This document shows positions 39,005 through 46,875 of a stretch of DNA of 64,000 nucleotides, in pieces. The stretch lies in contig NZ_CP059399.1 in assembly GCF_013744875.1 (NCBI RefSeq), forward strand, positions 310,001 to 374,000, written 5' to 3'. This DNA comes from Nocardia huaxiensis. Its GTDB lineage: Bacteria > Actinomycetota > Actinomycetes > Mycobacteriales > Mycobacteriaceae. Position 1 is the first letter of the stretch, and every line of letters begins with the position of its first letter. The notes under the pieces are model-generated. The model saw only the letters and a program-made list of their open reading frames with translations. It did not search any database and was not told the origin of the DNA. The position numbers and the translations under genes are program-made.

Positions 39005-40950
39005 CCGAACACGTCGAACACCTGGAGTTTCAGGCCGAAACCCATCAGCTGCTGGAGCTGATGATCCACTCGGTCTACTCGAACAAGGACACCTTTCTCC
39101 GTGAACTGATCTCCAACGCCTCCGATGCGCTGGACAAGCTGAAGATGGAGGTCTATCGCGACAAGGATCTCGAGGCCGACACCTCGGATCTGCACATCGA
39201 GCTGGAAGTGGACCACGACGCCCGCGTACTCACCGTGCGCGACAACGGCATCGGCATGTCCCGCGCCGAAGTGGTGGATCTGATCGGCACGCTCGCCAAA
39301 TCCGGTACCGCGCAACTGCGCAAGCAATTGCTCGAAGTGAAGTCCGACGCCGCCGCCGAGGAACTCATCGGCCAGTTCGGCATCGGCTTCTATTCGACGT
39401 TCATGGTGGCGGACAAGGTCACGCTCACCACCCGCAAGGCGGGCGAAACCGGCGGCACCCGTTGGGAATCCGCCGCGGGCTCGTCCACCTACAGCATCGA
39501 GGACCTCGACGAGGCCCCGCAGGGCACCACCGTGTCGCTGCACCTGAAGCCGGCCGACGAGGACGATCACCTCTTCGACTACACGATGGAGTGGAAGCTC
39601 CGCGAAATCGTCAAGAAGTACTCGGATTTCATCGCCTGGCCGATCCGCATGACGGTGGAGCGCACCGTCATGGACGGTGAGGGTGAGGACAAGACCGAGA
39701 AGACCATCCTCGAAACCCAGACCCTGAACTCCCAGAAGGCCCTGTGGACCCGCCCCAAGAGCGAGGTCACCGAGGAGGAGTACAAGGAGTTCTACCGGCA
39801 CGTCTCGCACGCCTGGGACGATCCGCTCGAGACCATCGCCATGAAGGCGGAGGGCACCTTCGAGTATCAGGCGCTGCTGTTCCTGCCCTCGCACGCGCCG
39901 TTCGACCTGTTCACGCGGGAGCACAAGCGCGGCGTGCAGCTGTATGTGCGGCGGGTGTTCATCATGGACAACTGCGAAGAGCTGATGCCGGAGTATCTGC
40001 GCTTCGTCAAGGGCGTGGTGGATGCACAGGACCTGTCGCTCAACGTCTCTCGCGAGATCCTGCAGCAGGACCGGCAGATCCGGGCCATTCGCAAGCGCCT
40101 GGTGAAGAAGGTGCTGTCCACGGTCAAGGACCTGCGCGGGGCCGAGGATCAGGAGAAGTACCAGACCTTCTGGAAGGAATTCGGGCGGGTGCTCAAGGAG
40201 GGCTTGCTCTCCGACACCGACAACCGCGAAACCATCCTGCAGGTCTCGTCTTTCGCGTCCACGCATTCGGAATCCGAGCTCACCTCGCTCGCGGAGTACG
40301 TGGAGCGGATGCCCGACGGCCAGTCCGCGATCTACTACATGACCGGCGAATCCCGCCAGCAGATCGAGAACTCCCCGCACATGGAAGCCTTCCAGGCCAA
40401 GGGGCTCGAGGTGCTGGTGCTGACCGATCCGGTCGACGAGATGTGGGTCGGTTCGGTGCCGGAGTTCGACGGCAAGCCGTTCCAGTCCATCGCCAAGGGC
40501 GAGGTGGATCTGGAGACCGAGGACGAGAAGAAGGAATCCGAGGCGCTGCGCGAGCAGCAGGAGAAGGATTTCGCCGAGCTGCTCACCTGGATGCAGGAAA
40601 CCCTGGCCGCCAGCGTGAAGGAGGTGCGCCTCACCGCGCGCCTGACCACCTCGCCCGCCTGCATCGTGGGTGATGTGTTCGACTTCACGCCCATGCTGGA
40701 GCGCATGTACCGGGCTTCGGGTCAGGTGCTGCCGGAGACCAAGCGGATTCTCGAGCTGAACCCGACGCATCCGCTGGTCACGGGCTTGCGCGACGAGTTC
40801 GCCAAGCAGCGGGACGCCGAGGACAAGGGCGCGCTCGCCGAGACCGCCGAGCTGTTGTACGGCACGGCCGTCCTCGCCGAGGGCGGCGAACTGAAGGATC
40901 CGGCGCACTTCGCCCGCATCCTGGCCGACCGTCTCACCCGGACGCTCTGA
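39001..40950 (+). CDS. htpG: Hsp90 chaperone HtpG
   Basis: ATP-dependent molecular chaperone, 649 residues, complete: GHKL N-domain (FLRELISNASDALDKLK, DNGIGMSRAEVVDLIGTLAKSGT, GQFGIGFYSTFMVAD), middle domain (RRVFIMDNCEELMPEYLRFV, SLNVSREILQ) and C-terminal dimerisation domain. GTG 39001 overlaps the stop of the upstream nuclease gene (GTGA), so the two form an operon with translational coupling, ending at the hairpin near 40980. Confidence 0.97.
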   Translation: MTEHVEHLEFQAETHQLLELMIHSVYSNKDTFLRELISNASDALDKLKMEVYRDKDLEADTSDLHIELEVDHDARVLTVRDNGIGMSRAEVVDLIGTLAKSGTAQLRKQLLEVKSDAAAEELIGQFGIGFYSTFMVADKVTLTTRKAGETGGTRWESAAGSSTYSIEDLDEAPQGTTVSLHLKPADEDDHLFDYTMEWKLREIVKKYSDFIAWPIRMTVERTVMDGEGEDKTEKTILETQTLNSQKALWTRPKSEVTEEEYKEFYRHVSHAWDDPLETIAMKAEGTFEYQALLFLPSHAPFDLFTREHKRGVQLYVRRVFIMDNCEELMPEYLRFVKGVVDAQDLSLNVSREILQQDRQIRAIRKRLVKKVLSTVKDLRGAEDQEKYQTFWKEFGRVLKEGLLSDTDNRETILQVSSFASTHSESELTSLAEYVERMPDGQSAIYYMTGESRQQIENSPHMEAFQAKGLEVLVLTDPVDEMWVGSVPEFDGKPFQSIAKGEVDLETEDEKKESEALREQQEKDFAELLTWMQETLAASVKEVRLTARLTTSPACIVGDVFDFTPMLERMYRASGQVLPETKRILELNPTHPLVTGLRDEFAKQRDAEDKGALAETAELLYGTAVLAEGGELKDPAHFARILADRLTRTL

Positions 40951-40963
40951 TTTTTCGGGGCCG

Positions 40964-40997
40964 GACCCCCGGTGGCGCCGTCCACCGGGGGTCTTTC
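40964..40997 (+). terminator. Terminator of the nuclease-htpG operon
   Basis: GACCCCCGGTGG (40964-40975) pairs perfectly with CCACCGGGGGTC (40982-40993), loop CGCCGT, followed by TTTC. It lies 13 bases after the htpG stop. Confidence 0.9.
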
Positions 40998-41295
40998 GCT
41001 CCGCGACCGCTGTCGCACATGCGCCGCAGCGATTCATAGCGAGCGGGAATCGGTCATACCCGATCTGTCCCAAATGTGACGCTCATCGTGCCTTGCCGAT
41101 TTCGGGAACTCGCTGGAACCGCGTACGTTGTACGTCTTGGTCGTAAGTTTTTCGTGTTCGTGTTCAACATGCTCGCGCGGAACATTGTGCGGGCGTCGCT
41201 TCACCTTGCAGGGCAAGTTGTAAGCCGCCTTCTGATTCGACCTGGTCATCGAAACCTTGGTGACCGTGCAACAAAAATCTCGTCAGGAGAAGGTA
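40998..41295 (+). promoter_or_regulatory. Promoter and long 5' leader region of the cold-shock gene
   Basis: About 300 bases without a gene, AT-richer than average. It probably contains the promoter and a long 5' UTR, as is common for cold-shock genes. A short inverted repeat CTTGC/GCAAG (near 41206-41218) and several T-rich stretches are seen, but no specific motif can be assigned. Confidence 0.5.
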
Positions 41296-41496
41296 ATGGT
41301 TCAGGGCACCGTCAAGTGGTTCAACGCGGAGAAGGGCTACGGCTTCATCGCCCGCGAGGACGGCCCCGATGTGTTCGTTCACTACTCGGAGATCGAAGGC
41401 AACGGCTACCGCCAGCTCGAAGAGGGCCAGGCTGTGAGCTTCGAGATCACCGAGGGCAAGAAGGGTCCGCAGGCTGCGGCCGTCCGCCCCAACTAG
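41296..41496 (+). CDS. Cold-shock protein (CspA family)
   Basis: Single-stranded nucleic acid chaperone of 66 residues, the normal length. RNP1 is KGYGFIAR and RNP2 is [22 protein letters not shown] at the N-terminus is typical. AGGAGAAGG lies close before ATG 41296. Followed by a strong terminator. Confidence 0.96.
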   Translation: MVQGTVKWFNAEKGYGFIAREDGPDVFVHYSEIEGNGYRQLEEGQAVSFEITEGKKGPQAAAVRPN

Positions 41497-41576
41497 TTCG
41501 CGGCGGAGGCTGAGAGCGCTAGGGACCCCAACCCGAAACAACAGGCGCTGAGCCTCACAAGCTTCGAAACGCCAAG

Positions 41577-41611
41577 GCCCGCACCGGAATCCGGTGCGGG
41601 CTCTGTTTTTC
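41577..41611 (+). terminator. Terminator of the cold-shock gene
   Basis: GCCCGCACCGG (41577-41587) pairs perfectly with CCGGTGCGGGC (41591-41601) with a three-base loop, followed by TCTGTTTTT. Confidence 0.93.
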
Positions 41612-41786
41612 CCAGGGGCTCTGCCCCCGGTCCCCCGGTATCGGGGGCGCTGCCCCCGGCCCCCGTTACGGTGCGGGGGTTTTCGAGGGCGGGGGCTTGC
41701 CGGGCGCAGCCCTATGGGGGGTCCGGGGGCTTAGCCCCCGCCTCCCCTTTTCGGGCGTTTGGGGGCGAAGCCCCCAAGACCAAGCG
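41602..41786. repeat. Dispersed G/C-rich inverted repeat (copy A)
   Basis: Segment with nested motifs GGGGCTCTGCCCCC, GGGGGCGCTGCCCCC, GGGGGCTTAGCCCCC and GGGGGCGAAGCCCCC. The first ~80 bases, from TCTGTTTTTCCCAGGGGCT onwards, are nearly identical to the copies at 55367-55530. It fills the gap between the cold-shock terminator and the SDR gene. Not coding on either strand in my judgement. Confidence 0.85.
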
Positions 41787-42554
41787 TCAGCGCGGTGCCA
41801 TGCGGAGGGCGCCGTCCATGCGGAAGGTCTCGCCGTTCAGGTAGTCGTGCTCGGTGATGTACTGCGCGAGCTGCGCGTACTCGTCCGGGCGGCCCAGGCG
41901 GGACGGGAAGGGCACGCCCGCCTCGAGGCCCTTGCGGTATTCCTCGGTGACGCCGGCGAGCATCGGGGTGTCGATGATGCCGGGGGCGATGGTGTTCACA
42001 CGAATGCCGAACTGCGCCAGGTCACGAGCCGCCGGGATGGTCATGCCGGCGACGCCGCCCTTGGAGGCGGAGTAGGCGATCTGGCCGATCTGGCCCTCGA
42101 ACGCGGCGACGGACGCGGTGTTGATGATCACGCCGCGCTGGCCGTACTCGTCGACCGGGTCGGTCTTGGCGATGGCCTCGGCGGCCAGGCGCATGACATT
42201 GAAGGAACCGAGCAGGTTCACGGTGATGACGGTGCGGAACAGCTCCAGGTCGTGCGGGCCGTTCTTGGACAGGATGCGTCCCGCCCAGCCCACACCGGCA
42301 CAGTTGACGACGATGCGCAGCGGCACACCGGATTCCACGACCTTGGCGACCGCGGCGGCCACCTCGTCACCGCTGGTGACGTCGGTCGGGATGAGGGTGA
42401 CGCCGTCCGGCACGCTGTCGCCGGCGCGCTCGATCGACTGCGCCAGGTCCAGGCCGAAGACGGTGGCGCCCGCGTCGGCGAAGCGCTTTGCGGTGGCCGC
42501 GCCCAGCCCGGACGCACCTCCGGTGATGATGGCGGCGGAGCCCGAAATCTCCAC
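41787..42554 (-). CDS. Short-chain dehydrogenase, 3-hydroxyacyl-CoA dehydrogenase type II-like
   Basis: Classical SDR, 255 residues: Rossmann motif ITGGASGLGAATA, NNAG replaced by the NCAG variant VVNCAGVGWAG, catalytic Ser in INTASVAAFEGQ, YSASK. The strong similarity of the C-terminal part (RVNTIAPGIIDTPML, FRMDGALRMAPR) to type II 3-hydroxyacyl-CoA dehydrogenase (17beta-HSD10 family) suggests an NAD-dependent beta-oxidation step. GTG 42554 with AGAGGA upstream. It is divergent from a second SDR gene. Confidence 0.92.
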   Translation of the reverse strand: MEISGSAAIITGGASGLGAATAKRFADAGATVFGLDLAQSIERAGDSVPDGVTLIPTDVTSGDEVAAAVAKVVESGVPLRIVVNCAGVGWAGRILSKNGPHDLELFRTVITVNLLGSFNVMRLAAEAIAKTDPVDEYGQRGVIINTASVAAFEGQIGQIAYSASKGGVAGMTIPAARDLAQFGIRVNTIAPGIIDTPMLAGVTEEYRKGLEAGVPFPSRLGRPDEYAQLAQYITEHDYLNGETFRMDGALRMAPR

Positions 42555-42670
42555 GGTGATCTGGTCCTCTCGACAGTGGACGGCCCTCTCGCTGGCCCTC
42601 CGTCAATAAGCACCATAACGGGAATGAAGATCAGCACTGCGAGGGGGATCACGCTGCGGGCCAAGAGGAC

Positions 42671-42697
42671 CGAACAGTTTGCGAACATTGCTGTTCG
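42671..42697. promoter_or_regulatory. Putative TetR operator upstream of the SDR-TetR operon
   Basis: CGAACAG (42671-42677) is inverted perfectly as CTGTTCG (42691-42697) with a 13-bp centre. It overlaps the likely promoter of the SDR gene; TACCTT (42705-42710) lies seven bases before ATG 42718, suggesting a leaderless transcript. The TetR encoded two genes downstream is the obvious candidate ligand. Confidence 0.6.
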
Positions 42698-42717
42698 TCT
42701 AGTGGTACCTTCCCAGT

Positions 42718-43647
42718 ATGAACGCCAGTTCGGCCCGCCGACTCCGCCGCGGCCTGTTCCGCCCGGCCCTCAGGGTGGCCGGAAAACGCATCCTGATCAC
42801 CGGCGCGGCCCGCGGCATCGGCGCCCAGCTCGCCCGCCAACTGCATGCGCACGGCGCCCGCGTCGCCCTGCTGGGCATCGAAGCCGAACTGCTGGCCGAG
42901 GTCGCCGCCGAATGCGGCGACGCCCCCTGGCGCTACTGCGATATCGGCGACCCGGAGCAGGTCGAACGCGTGGTGGACTCGCTCACCCACGAACTCGGCG
43001 GCCTGGACGCCGTGGTGGCGAATGCCGGTATTGCCAAACAGCTTTCGCTGATCGGCGGCGACCCGCGCGTGCTGGAGGAAACCCTCGCGGTGAACGTCCT
43101 CGGCGTCTACTACACGCTGCGCGCCGCCGGCCCGCACATCGCGCACCCGAACGGCTACGCCCTCATCGTCACCTCGCTCGCCGCCGCCGTGCACCTACCC
43201 CTGGCCGGGGCCTACAGCGCCTCCAAGGCCGCCGTCGAAGCCCTCGGCCAGACCCTGCGCATAGAACTGCGCCACACCGGCGCCAAGGTCGGCCTCGCCT
43301 ACTTCGCCGAACTCGACACCGACATGACCAGCCGCGGCTTCGACACCGAGGCCGCCCGCAGCATCCTCGGCCACGGCAAGGGCGGCGGCACCTCCACCAT
43401 CTCCGGCATCGCCCCGCTCGGCCCCGCCATCGACGGCATGGAACGCGCCCTGGCCCGCCGTTCCCGCCGCACCGTCTCGCCCTACTGGGTGGGTTTGGTG
43501 CTGTGGTGTCGACCGATCGCGCAACGTGTGATCGACTATTCGCTACGCCACGGTGTGGAGCCGGGACTGGAGATCGCCCGCACCGAACGGGCGGGCTTCA
43601 CGACCGACCAGCCCGCCCGCGAACGCAGAATGAGAAAGCTCGCCTAA
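42718..43647 (+). CDS. Short-chain dehydrogenase/reductase with C-terminal extension
   Basis: A 309-residue SDR: ITGAARGIGAQLA at the NAD(P) site, ANAG motif VVANAGIAKQ, catalytic Ser in IVTSLAAAVHLPL, YSASK. It is longer than classical SDRs by ~50 residues, with an Arg-rich tail (RMEKLA-like end) like the mycobacterial oxidoreductases annotated as SDR family. Substrate unknown. The tetR gene follows after 20 bases, so it is probably the regulator's main target. Confidence 0.9.
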   Translation: MNASSARRLRRGLFRPALRVAGKRILITGAARGIGAQLARQLHAHGARVALLGIEAELLAEVAAECGDAPWRYCDIGDPEQVERVVDSLTHELGGLDAVVANAGIAKQLSLIGGDPRVLEETLAVNVLGVYYTLRAAGPHIAHPNGYALIVTSLAAAVHLPLAGAYSASKAAVEALGQTLRIELRHTGAKVGLAYFAELDTDMTSRGFDTEAARSILGHGKGGGTSTISGIAPLGPAIDGMERALARRSRRTVSPYWVGLVLWCRPIAQRVIDYSLRHGVEPGLEIARTERAGFTTDQPARERRMRKLA

Positions 43648-43667
43648 CCGCCCACGGAGTCCACCGC

Positions 43668-44318
43668 ATGACCGAATCGGCTGTCACCGCCCGCCAGCTG
43701 CCCCGCGGCCGGCATGGCCTGCCGCGTGAAACGGTCGTCGCCGCGCAGCGCGACCGCATCCTGCTCGCCATGGCCGAGGCCATGGCCGAAAAGGGCTATG
43801 TCGGAACACCGGTGGCCGCGGTCATCAAACGCGCGGGTGTTTCGCGTGAAACCTTCTACGAGCAGTTCCGTTCCAAGGAGGACTGTTTCGAGGCGGCCTT
43901 CGAACGCGCCGTGGAACTCATGCTCGCGGGCATCCTCACCGTCACGGGCGCGGAGTTCGACGGCGAAACCCAGGTCGAGCGCATCGAACGCGTCCTCGGC
44001 GCCTATCTCGACGCCCTGGCCTCCGAACCGGCTTACGCCCGAGTCTTTCTCGTCGAGGTGTACGCGGTCGGCCCCGAGGCCATCACCCGCCGCACCCAGC
44101 TGCAGGAAACCTTCGTGGCCATGGTCGCCGACATTCTCGGCGCCGACACCGAGGAGCAGCGTTTCGCCTGCCAGACCCTGGTCGCCGCGGTCGGCGCGAT
44201 GGTGACGGCCCGCATTGCCGCGAACGACACCGAGGGTCTGCGCGGCCTGCGTGAACCGCTACTGGGCCTGGTCCGCCGCAGCGGCGAATTGTTCGGCAGC
44301 GCGCCCCTTTCGAGCTGA
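43668..44318 (+). CDS. TetR-family regulator, second gene of the SDR operon
   Basis: A 216-residue TetR. The N-terminal extension is basic; the HTH is RDRILLAMAEAMAEKGY / VAAVIKRAGVSRETFYEQFRSKEDCFEAAF (about 27-75). The C-terminal half is helical with a TetR_C domain. CGGAG lies before ATG 43668, 20 bases after the SDR stop. The last 60 bases overlap, tail to tail, the end of the TMEM165 gene on the other strand. Confidence 0.92.
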   Translation: MTESAVTARQLPRGRHGLPRETVVAAQRDRILLAMAEAMAEKGYVGTPVAAVIKRAGVSRETFYEQFRSKEDCFEAAFERAVELMLAGILTVTGAEFDGETQVERIERVLGAYLDALASEPAYARVFLVEVYAVGPEAITRRTQLQETFVAMVADILGADTEEQRFACQTLVAAVGAMVTARIAANDTEGLRGLREPLLGLVRRSGELFGSAPLSS

Positions 44319-44972
44319 CAGCCCGAGCAGCACCAGTCCGGCGCAGGCGGGCGCGATCGCGGCCAGCGCGATGGCGGCGACCGTGCTCAACCCGGAGGCG
44401 AGCGTCCCCAAAAGCGTTGCCGCACCGAAGTACAGGAACAGCAGCCCCGAGCAGATCGCGATGAGCCGTTCCGGCACATGCTTTCCCACGGTCACGCCGA
44501 TGAGAATGGCCAGCCCGCCCGCGGCCACCATGCCTGCGACCGACCCGATCCAGACCGCGATCCAGCCGTTGTTGGTGGCGAGCGCCATGGCGGCGAACAT
44601 GGTCCGGTCGCCGAGTTCGGCAAGCAGGAACGCGGACAGCACCACGAAGAACGCGGACCGGGAATGTGCTTGCGGCGCAGGCGCTTCGGCGTCGTCGTCC
44701 GACCCGGTGAGCACCTCCCGCAAGGTCCACAGCCCGACACCGATCAGCACGGCCGCCGCGAACAGTGAGATCACCTCGGTCGGCAGCGCCGCCCCGAGAA
44801 AATGCCCGACCCCCACCGCGATCAGGTTTACCGCGATGCTCGCGACCGTGATGGCGCTGAGCACGACCCACCACCTGTAGCGCAGCGCGAACGTCAGGGT
44901 CATGAGTTGCGATTTGTCGCCGAGTTCGGCGAGGAACAGCGCCCCGAAACTCAGCAATATCGTGGTGATCAT
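44259..44972 (-). CDS. TMEM165/GDT1 (UPF0016) family Mn2+/Ca2+ transporter
   Basis: Inner-membrane cation/proton exchanger, 237 residues with six to seven helices in two inverted halves, each with the family signature: ELGDKSQ (16-22) and ELGDRT (119-124). Prokaryotic members export Mn2+. GGGAG lies before ATG 44972. A yybP-ykoY manganese riboswitch lies upstream, which supports Mn export as the role. The 3' end overlaps the tetR gene by 60 bases, tail to tail; the last ~20 codons are therefore the least certain. Confidence 0.94.
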   Translation of the reverse strand: MITTILLSFGALFLAELGDKSQLMTLTFALRYRWWVVLSAITVASIAVNLIAVGVGHFLGAALPTEVISLFAAAVLIGVGLWTLREVLTGSDDDAEAPAPQAHSRSAFFVVLSAFLLAELGDRTMFAAMALATNNGWIAVWIGSVAGMVAAGGLAILIGVTVGKHVPERLIAICSGLLFLYFGAATLLGTLASGLSTVAAIALAAIAPACAGLVLLGLSARKGRAAEQFAAAADQAQ

Positions 44973-44998
44973 GTCGTTCAGCTCCCAGGTCTCCGGCC

Positions 44999-45040
44999 TG
45001 TCGGCTGAAGGTGCGGCGACGCTTCAGCCGACACCGCACC
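44999..45040 (-). promoter_or_regulatory. Switchable hairpins between the Mn riboswitch and the transporter start
   Basis: On the transcript, TGTCGGCTGAAG pairs perfectly with CTTCAGCCGACA (12 bp; genome 45022-45033 and 44999-45010). The competing stem GGTGCGG/CCGCACC (45034-45040 and 45010-45016) shares bases with it. No T-tract follows, so control is probably translational or by a U-less terminator. Confidence 0.6.
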
Positions 45041-45059
45041 GGTAAAACGGTTTGGTTCG

Positions 45060-45180
45060 TATCGGCCGAAGGTCTCGCCCACCGGTGTTCCGGTTCACGC
45101 AGCCGGATCCGCGACGGGACCAGTATGTCGACTGCGCGATTGGGGGCTACTCCCCTTCGCTGCCCGCCACCCTACCCCGG
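45060..45180 (-). promoter_or_regulatory. yybP-ykoY family Mn2+ riboswitch
   Basis: The minus-strand RNA contains the family's conserved pieces in order: AAGGGGAGTAGC (GGGGAGTAG at 45155-45147), GTCGACATACTG (45132-45121), then GGTGGGCGAGACCTTC (GGGCGAGACC at 45080-45071). The closing helix GAAGG/CCTTC is present. Established knowledge: this RNA senses Mn2+ and commonly regulates UPF0016 transporters. The boundaries are approximate. Confidence 0.85.
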
Positions 45181-45266
45181 CAAACCGGACGCACGCAAAC
45201 TCGTGTAGCCGAAATCGCAATGCGCGCAATAAGTTTGGGGACACTGCCCGAAAGTTTCGGGAACCC

Positions 45267-45794
45267 TCACGCGGCCAGCAGCATGGCCAGAACCGCGGTG
45301 TCGGGATCACTGATGGGATCGACGCCCACCCGCGAAACCATGGAGGTGACGGTGCCGTCCACATCGGTTTCCACCCAGGCGGCCCGATGTTCGAGGCCCA
45401 GATGCGGCAGTCCCGGCAGCAGCAGGCAGCCGGATGCGGCACCGGAACATTCGGGCAGTGAAGGCCGGGTCTCACGCGGCGGATGCAGCATGATCAGCGC
45501 CGGTGGCACATGCTGAGCAAACCTCCCGGGCTGCAAGGCTTCCTCCCCGAGCACCGTTCCCTCGGCCATCACCAGCCCGACCATCCCCGGCTGCGGATCC
45601 TCCGGCAGTTCCTCCCGCGCCCCGAACACCGTCGTCGTGGGCAGCAGTCCCGGCAGGCTCGCGACCCGCACGGCGATCACCAGCAGTTGCGCCCATTCCT
45701 TGGTGGAATCCGGCCAGCGCCCGGAGATGAGGAATCCGCGCAGGGATCCACTGGAGTGGAACGGCGTGACGCCGATCTGTTCGTGAGCGCCCAT
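45267..45794 (-). CDS. Uncharacterised 175-residue protein
   Basis: Not recognised. The product (MGAHEQIGVTPFHSSGSLRG, mixed alpha/beta, with PGLPHLGLEHRAAWVETDV near the C-terminus) looks like a single soluble domain. I chose ATG 45794 because GGGAGG lies seven bases before it; a longer frame to 45851 lacks a ribosome site. Same strand as the transporter gene; about 70 bases separate its stop from the start of the riboswitch region. Confidence 0.65.
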   Translation of the reverse strand: MGAHEQIGVTPFHSSGSLRGFLISGRWPDSTKEWAQLLVIAVRVASLPGLLPTTTVFGAREELPEDPQPGMVGLVMAEGTVLGEEALQPGRFAQHVPPALIMLHPPRETRPSLPECSGAASGCLLLPGLPHLGLEHRAAWVETDVDGTVTSMVSRVGVDPISDPDTAVLAMLLAA

Positions 45795-45940
45795 TGTTGC
45801 CTCCCGAAGTAGAGATCCGGGGCGGCTCTGCCCGTCCTGCGGTTGGAACACCAGGTTCTACCGGAACGAACTGGCACACAAGTACCAAAGAGTGCTAACA
45901 CACGGGCCCGCCGGCGAACATCGCGCCGGTCAGGCCCTGG

Positions 45941-45982
45941 AAACGACAAAGGACCCGCAAGCCGTCACCGGCTCGCGGGTCC
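45941..45982 (-). terminator. Terminator of sodA
   Basis: GGACCCGC (45951-45958) with AAGCC pairs with GGCT plus GCGGGTCC (45970-45982), interrupted by one A/C mismatch; loop GTCACC. On the minus strand it is followed by TTTGTCGTTT. It lies 35 bases after the sodA stop. Confidence 0.88.
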
Positions 45983-46016
45983 GAACGCCCGGGCGCGTCG
46001 CACCCTCCTCGGGTTA

Positions 46017-46640
46017 TCAGCCGAAGATCAGGCCCTTGCCCTGGTTGACGGCGCGGGTGAAGCGGTCCTGCACCTCGGCCCAGTTCACGACGTTCCAGAA
46101 GGCCTTCACGTAGTCGGCCTTGACGTTCTTGTACTGCAGGTAGAAGGCGTGCTCCCACATGTCCAGGCCGAGCAGCGGGATGATGCCGAGCGGCACGTTG
46201 CCCTGCTGGTCGGTGAGCTGGAAGGTGAGCAGCTTGCCGGCCAGGGTGTCGTAACCCAGCCAGGCCCAGCCGGAGCCCTGCAGGCCGTTCGCGGCGGCGG
46301 AGAACTGCGCGTTGAACTTGTCGAACGAACCGAACTGGTCGTCAATGGCGGCGGCCAGGTCGCCGACCGGCTTGTCGCCGCCGTCCTTGGACAGGCTCTT
46401 CCACCAGATGGAGTGGTTGACGTGGCCGCCCAGGTGGAAGGCCAGGTTCTTCTCGTTCAGGAAGATGGCCGCGTGGTCGCCCTTCTCGCGGGCCTCTTCC
46501 AGCTTCTCCAGCGCGGCGTTCGCGCCCGCGACGTAGGCGGCGTGATGCTTCGAGTGATGAAGCTCGTTGATCTGCCCGGAGATGAACGGCTCCAGCGCGT
46601 CGTAGTCGTAATCCAGTTCCGGCAGCGTGTAAACAGCCAC
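46017..46640 (-). CDS. sodA: Superoxide dismutase (Mn/Fe family, Mn-type signature)
   Basis: Dismutates superoxide, 207 residues. Metal ligands His28, His76, Asp160 and His164 ([11 protein letters not shown]) are intact. Residue 145 is Gln ([10 protein letters not shown]), where the M. tuberculosis iron enzyme has His; Gln here is the pattern of Mn-using relatives. No signal peptide, although relatives are exported. GTG 46640 with GGAAGGGA upstream. Single gene with its own terminator. The nearby Mn riboswitch/transporter makes Mn use credible. Confidence 0.96.
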   Translation of the reverse strand: MAVYTLPELDYDYDALEPFISGQINELHHSKHHAAYVAGANAALEKLEEAREKGDHAAIFLNEKNLAFHLGGHVNHSIWWKSLSKDGGDKPVGDLAAAIDDQFGSFDKFNAQFSAAANGLQGSGWAWLGYDTLAGKLLTFQLTDQQGNVPLGIIPLLGLDMWEHAFYLQYKNVKADYVKAFWNVVNWAEVQDRFTRAVNQGKGLIFG

Positions 46641-46833
46641 GATGTCCCTTCCTCAGTGTCGGGGCCGTGTGTCCTCGCACGGTGTGTGTCGAGGCGCACC
46701 CAACCATCATTCGTACACCCGCTCGTGTCCAACCGGGGTCGTACCCCCCTGATTCCCGCAGGTTGGACATTAATTCACGGCAAACGAAACATTGCCGGTC
46801 AACGGGGTGCGCCGAGGAAAGGCGATCGGACTC

Positions 46834-46866
46834 CCAGGGGTTCGGGGGCGAAGCCCCTGAGAGCCC
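46834..46866. repeat. Dispersed G/C-rich inverted repeat (short form)
   Basis: CAGGGGTTCGGGGGCGAAGCCCCTGAG-type unit: arms AGGGG/CCCCT around GGGGGCGAAGCC. It recurs almost unchanged near 50132-50158 and partly at 41760-41775. It sits ten bases beyond the stop codon of the next gene. Confidence 0.8.
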
Positions 46867-46875
46867 GGGCGAGTT

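Noticed and set aside
41076..41513. 145-codon frame over the cold-shock leader and gene
   Set aside because: It overlaps the recognised Csp gene in another frame, and the N-terminal part lies in an AT-rich leader.
45267..45851. Longer start at 45851 for the 175-residue protein
   Set aside because: ATG 45794 has a clear GGGAGG ribosome site; the extension has none.
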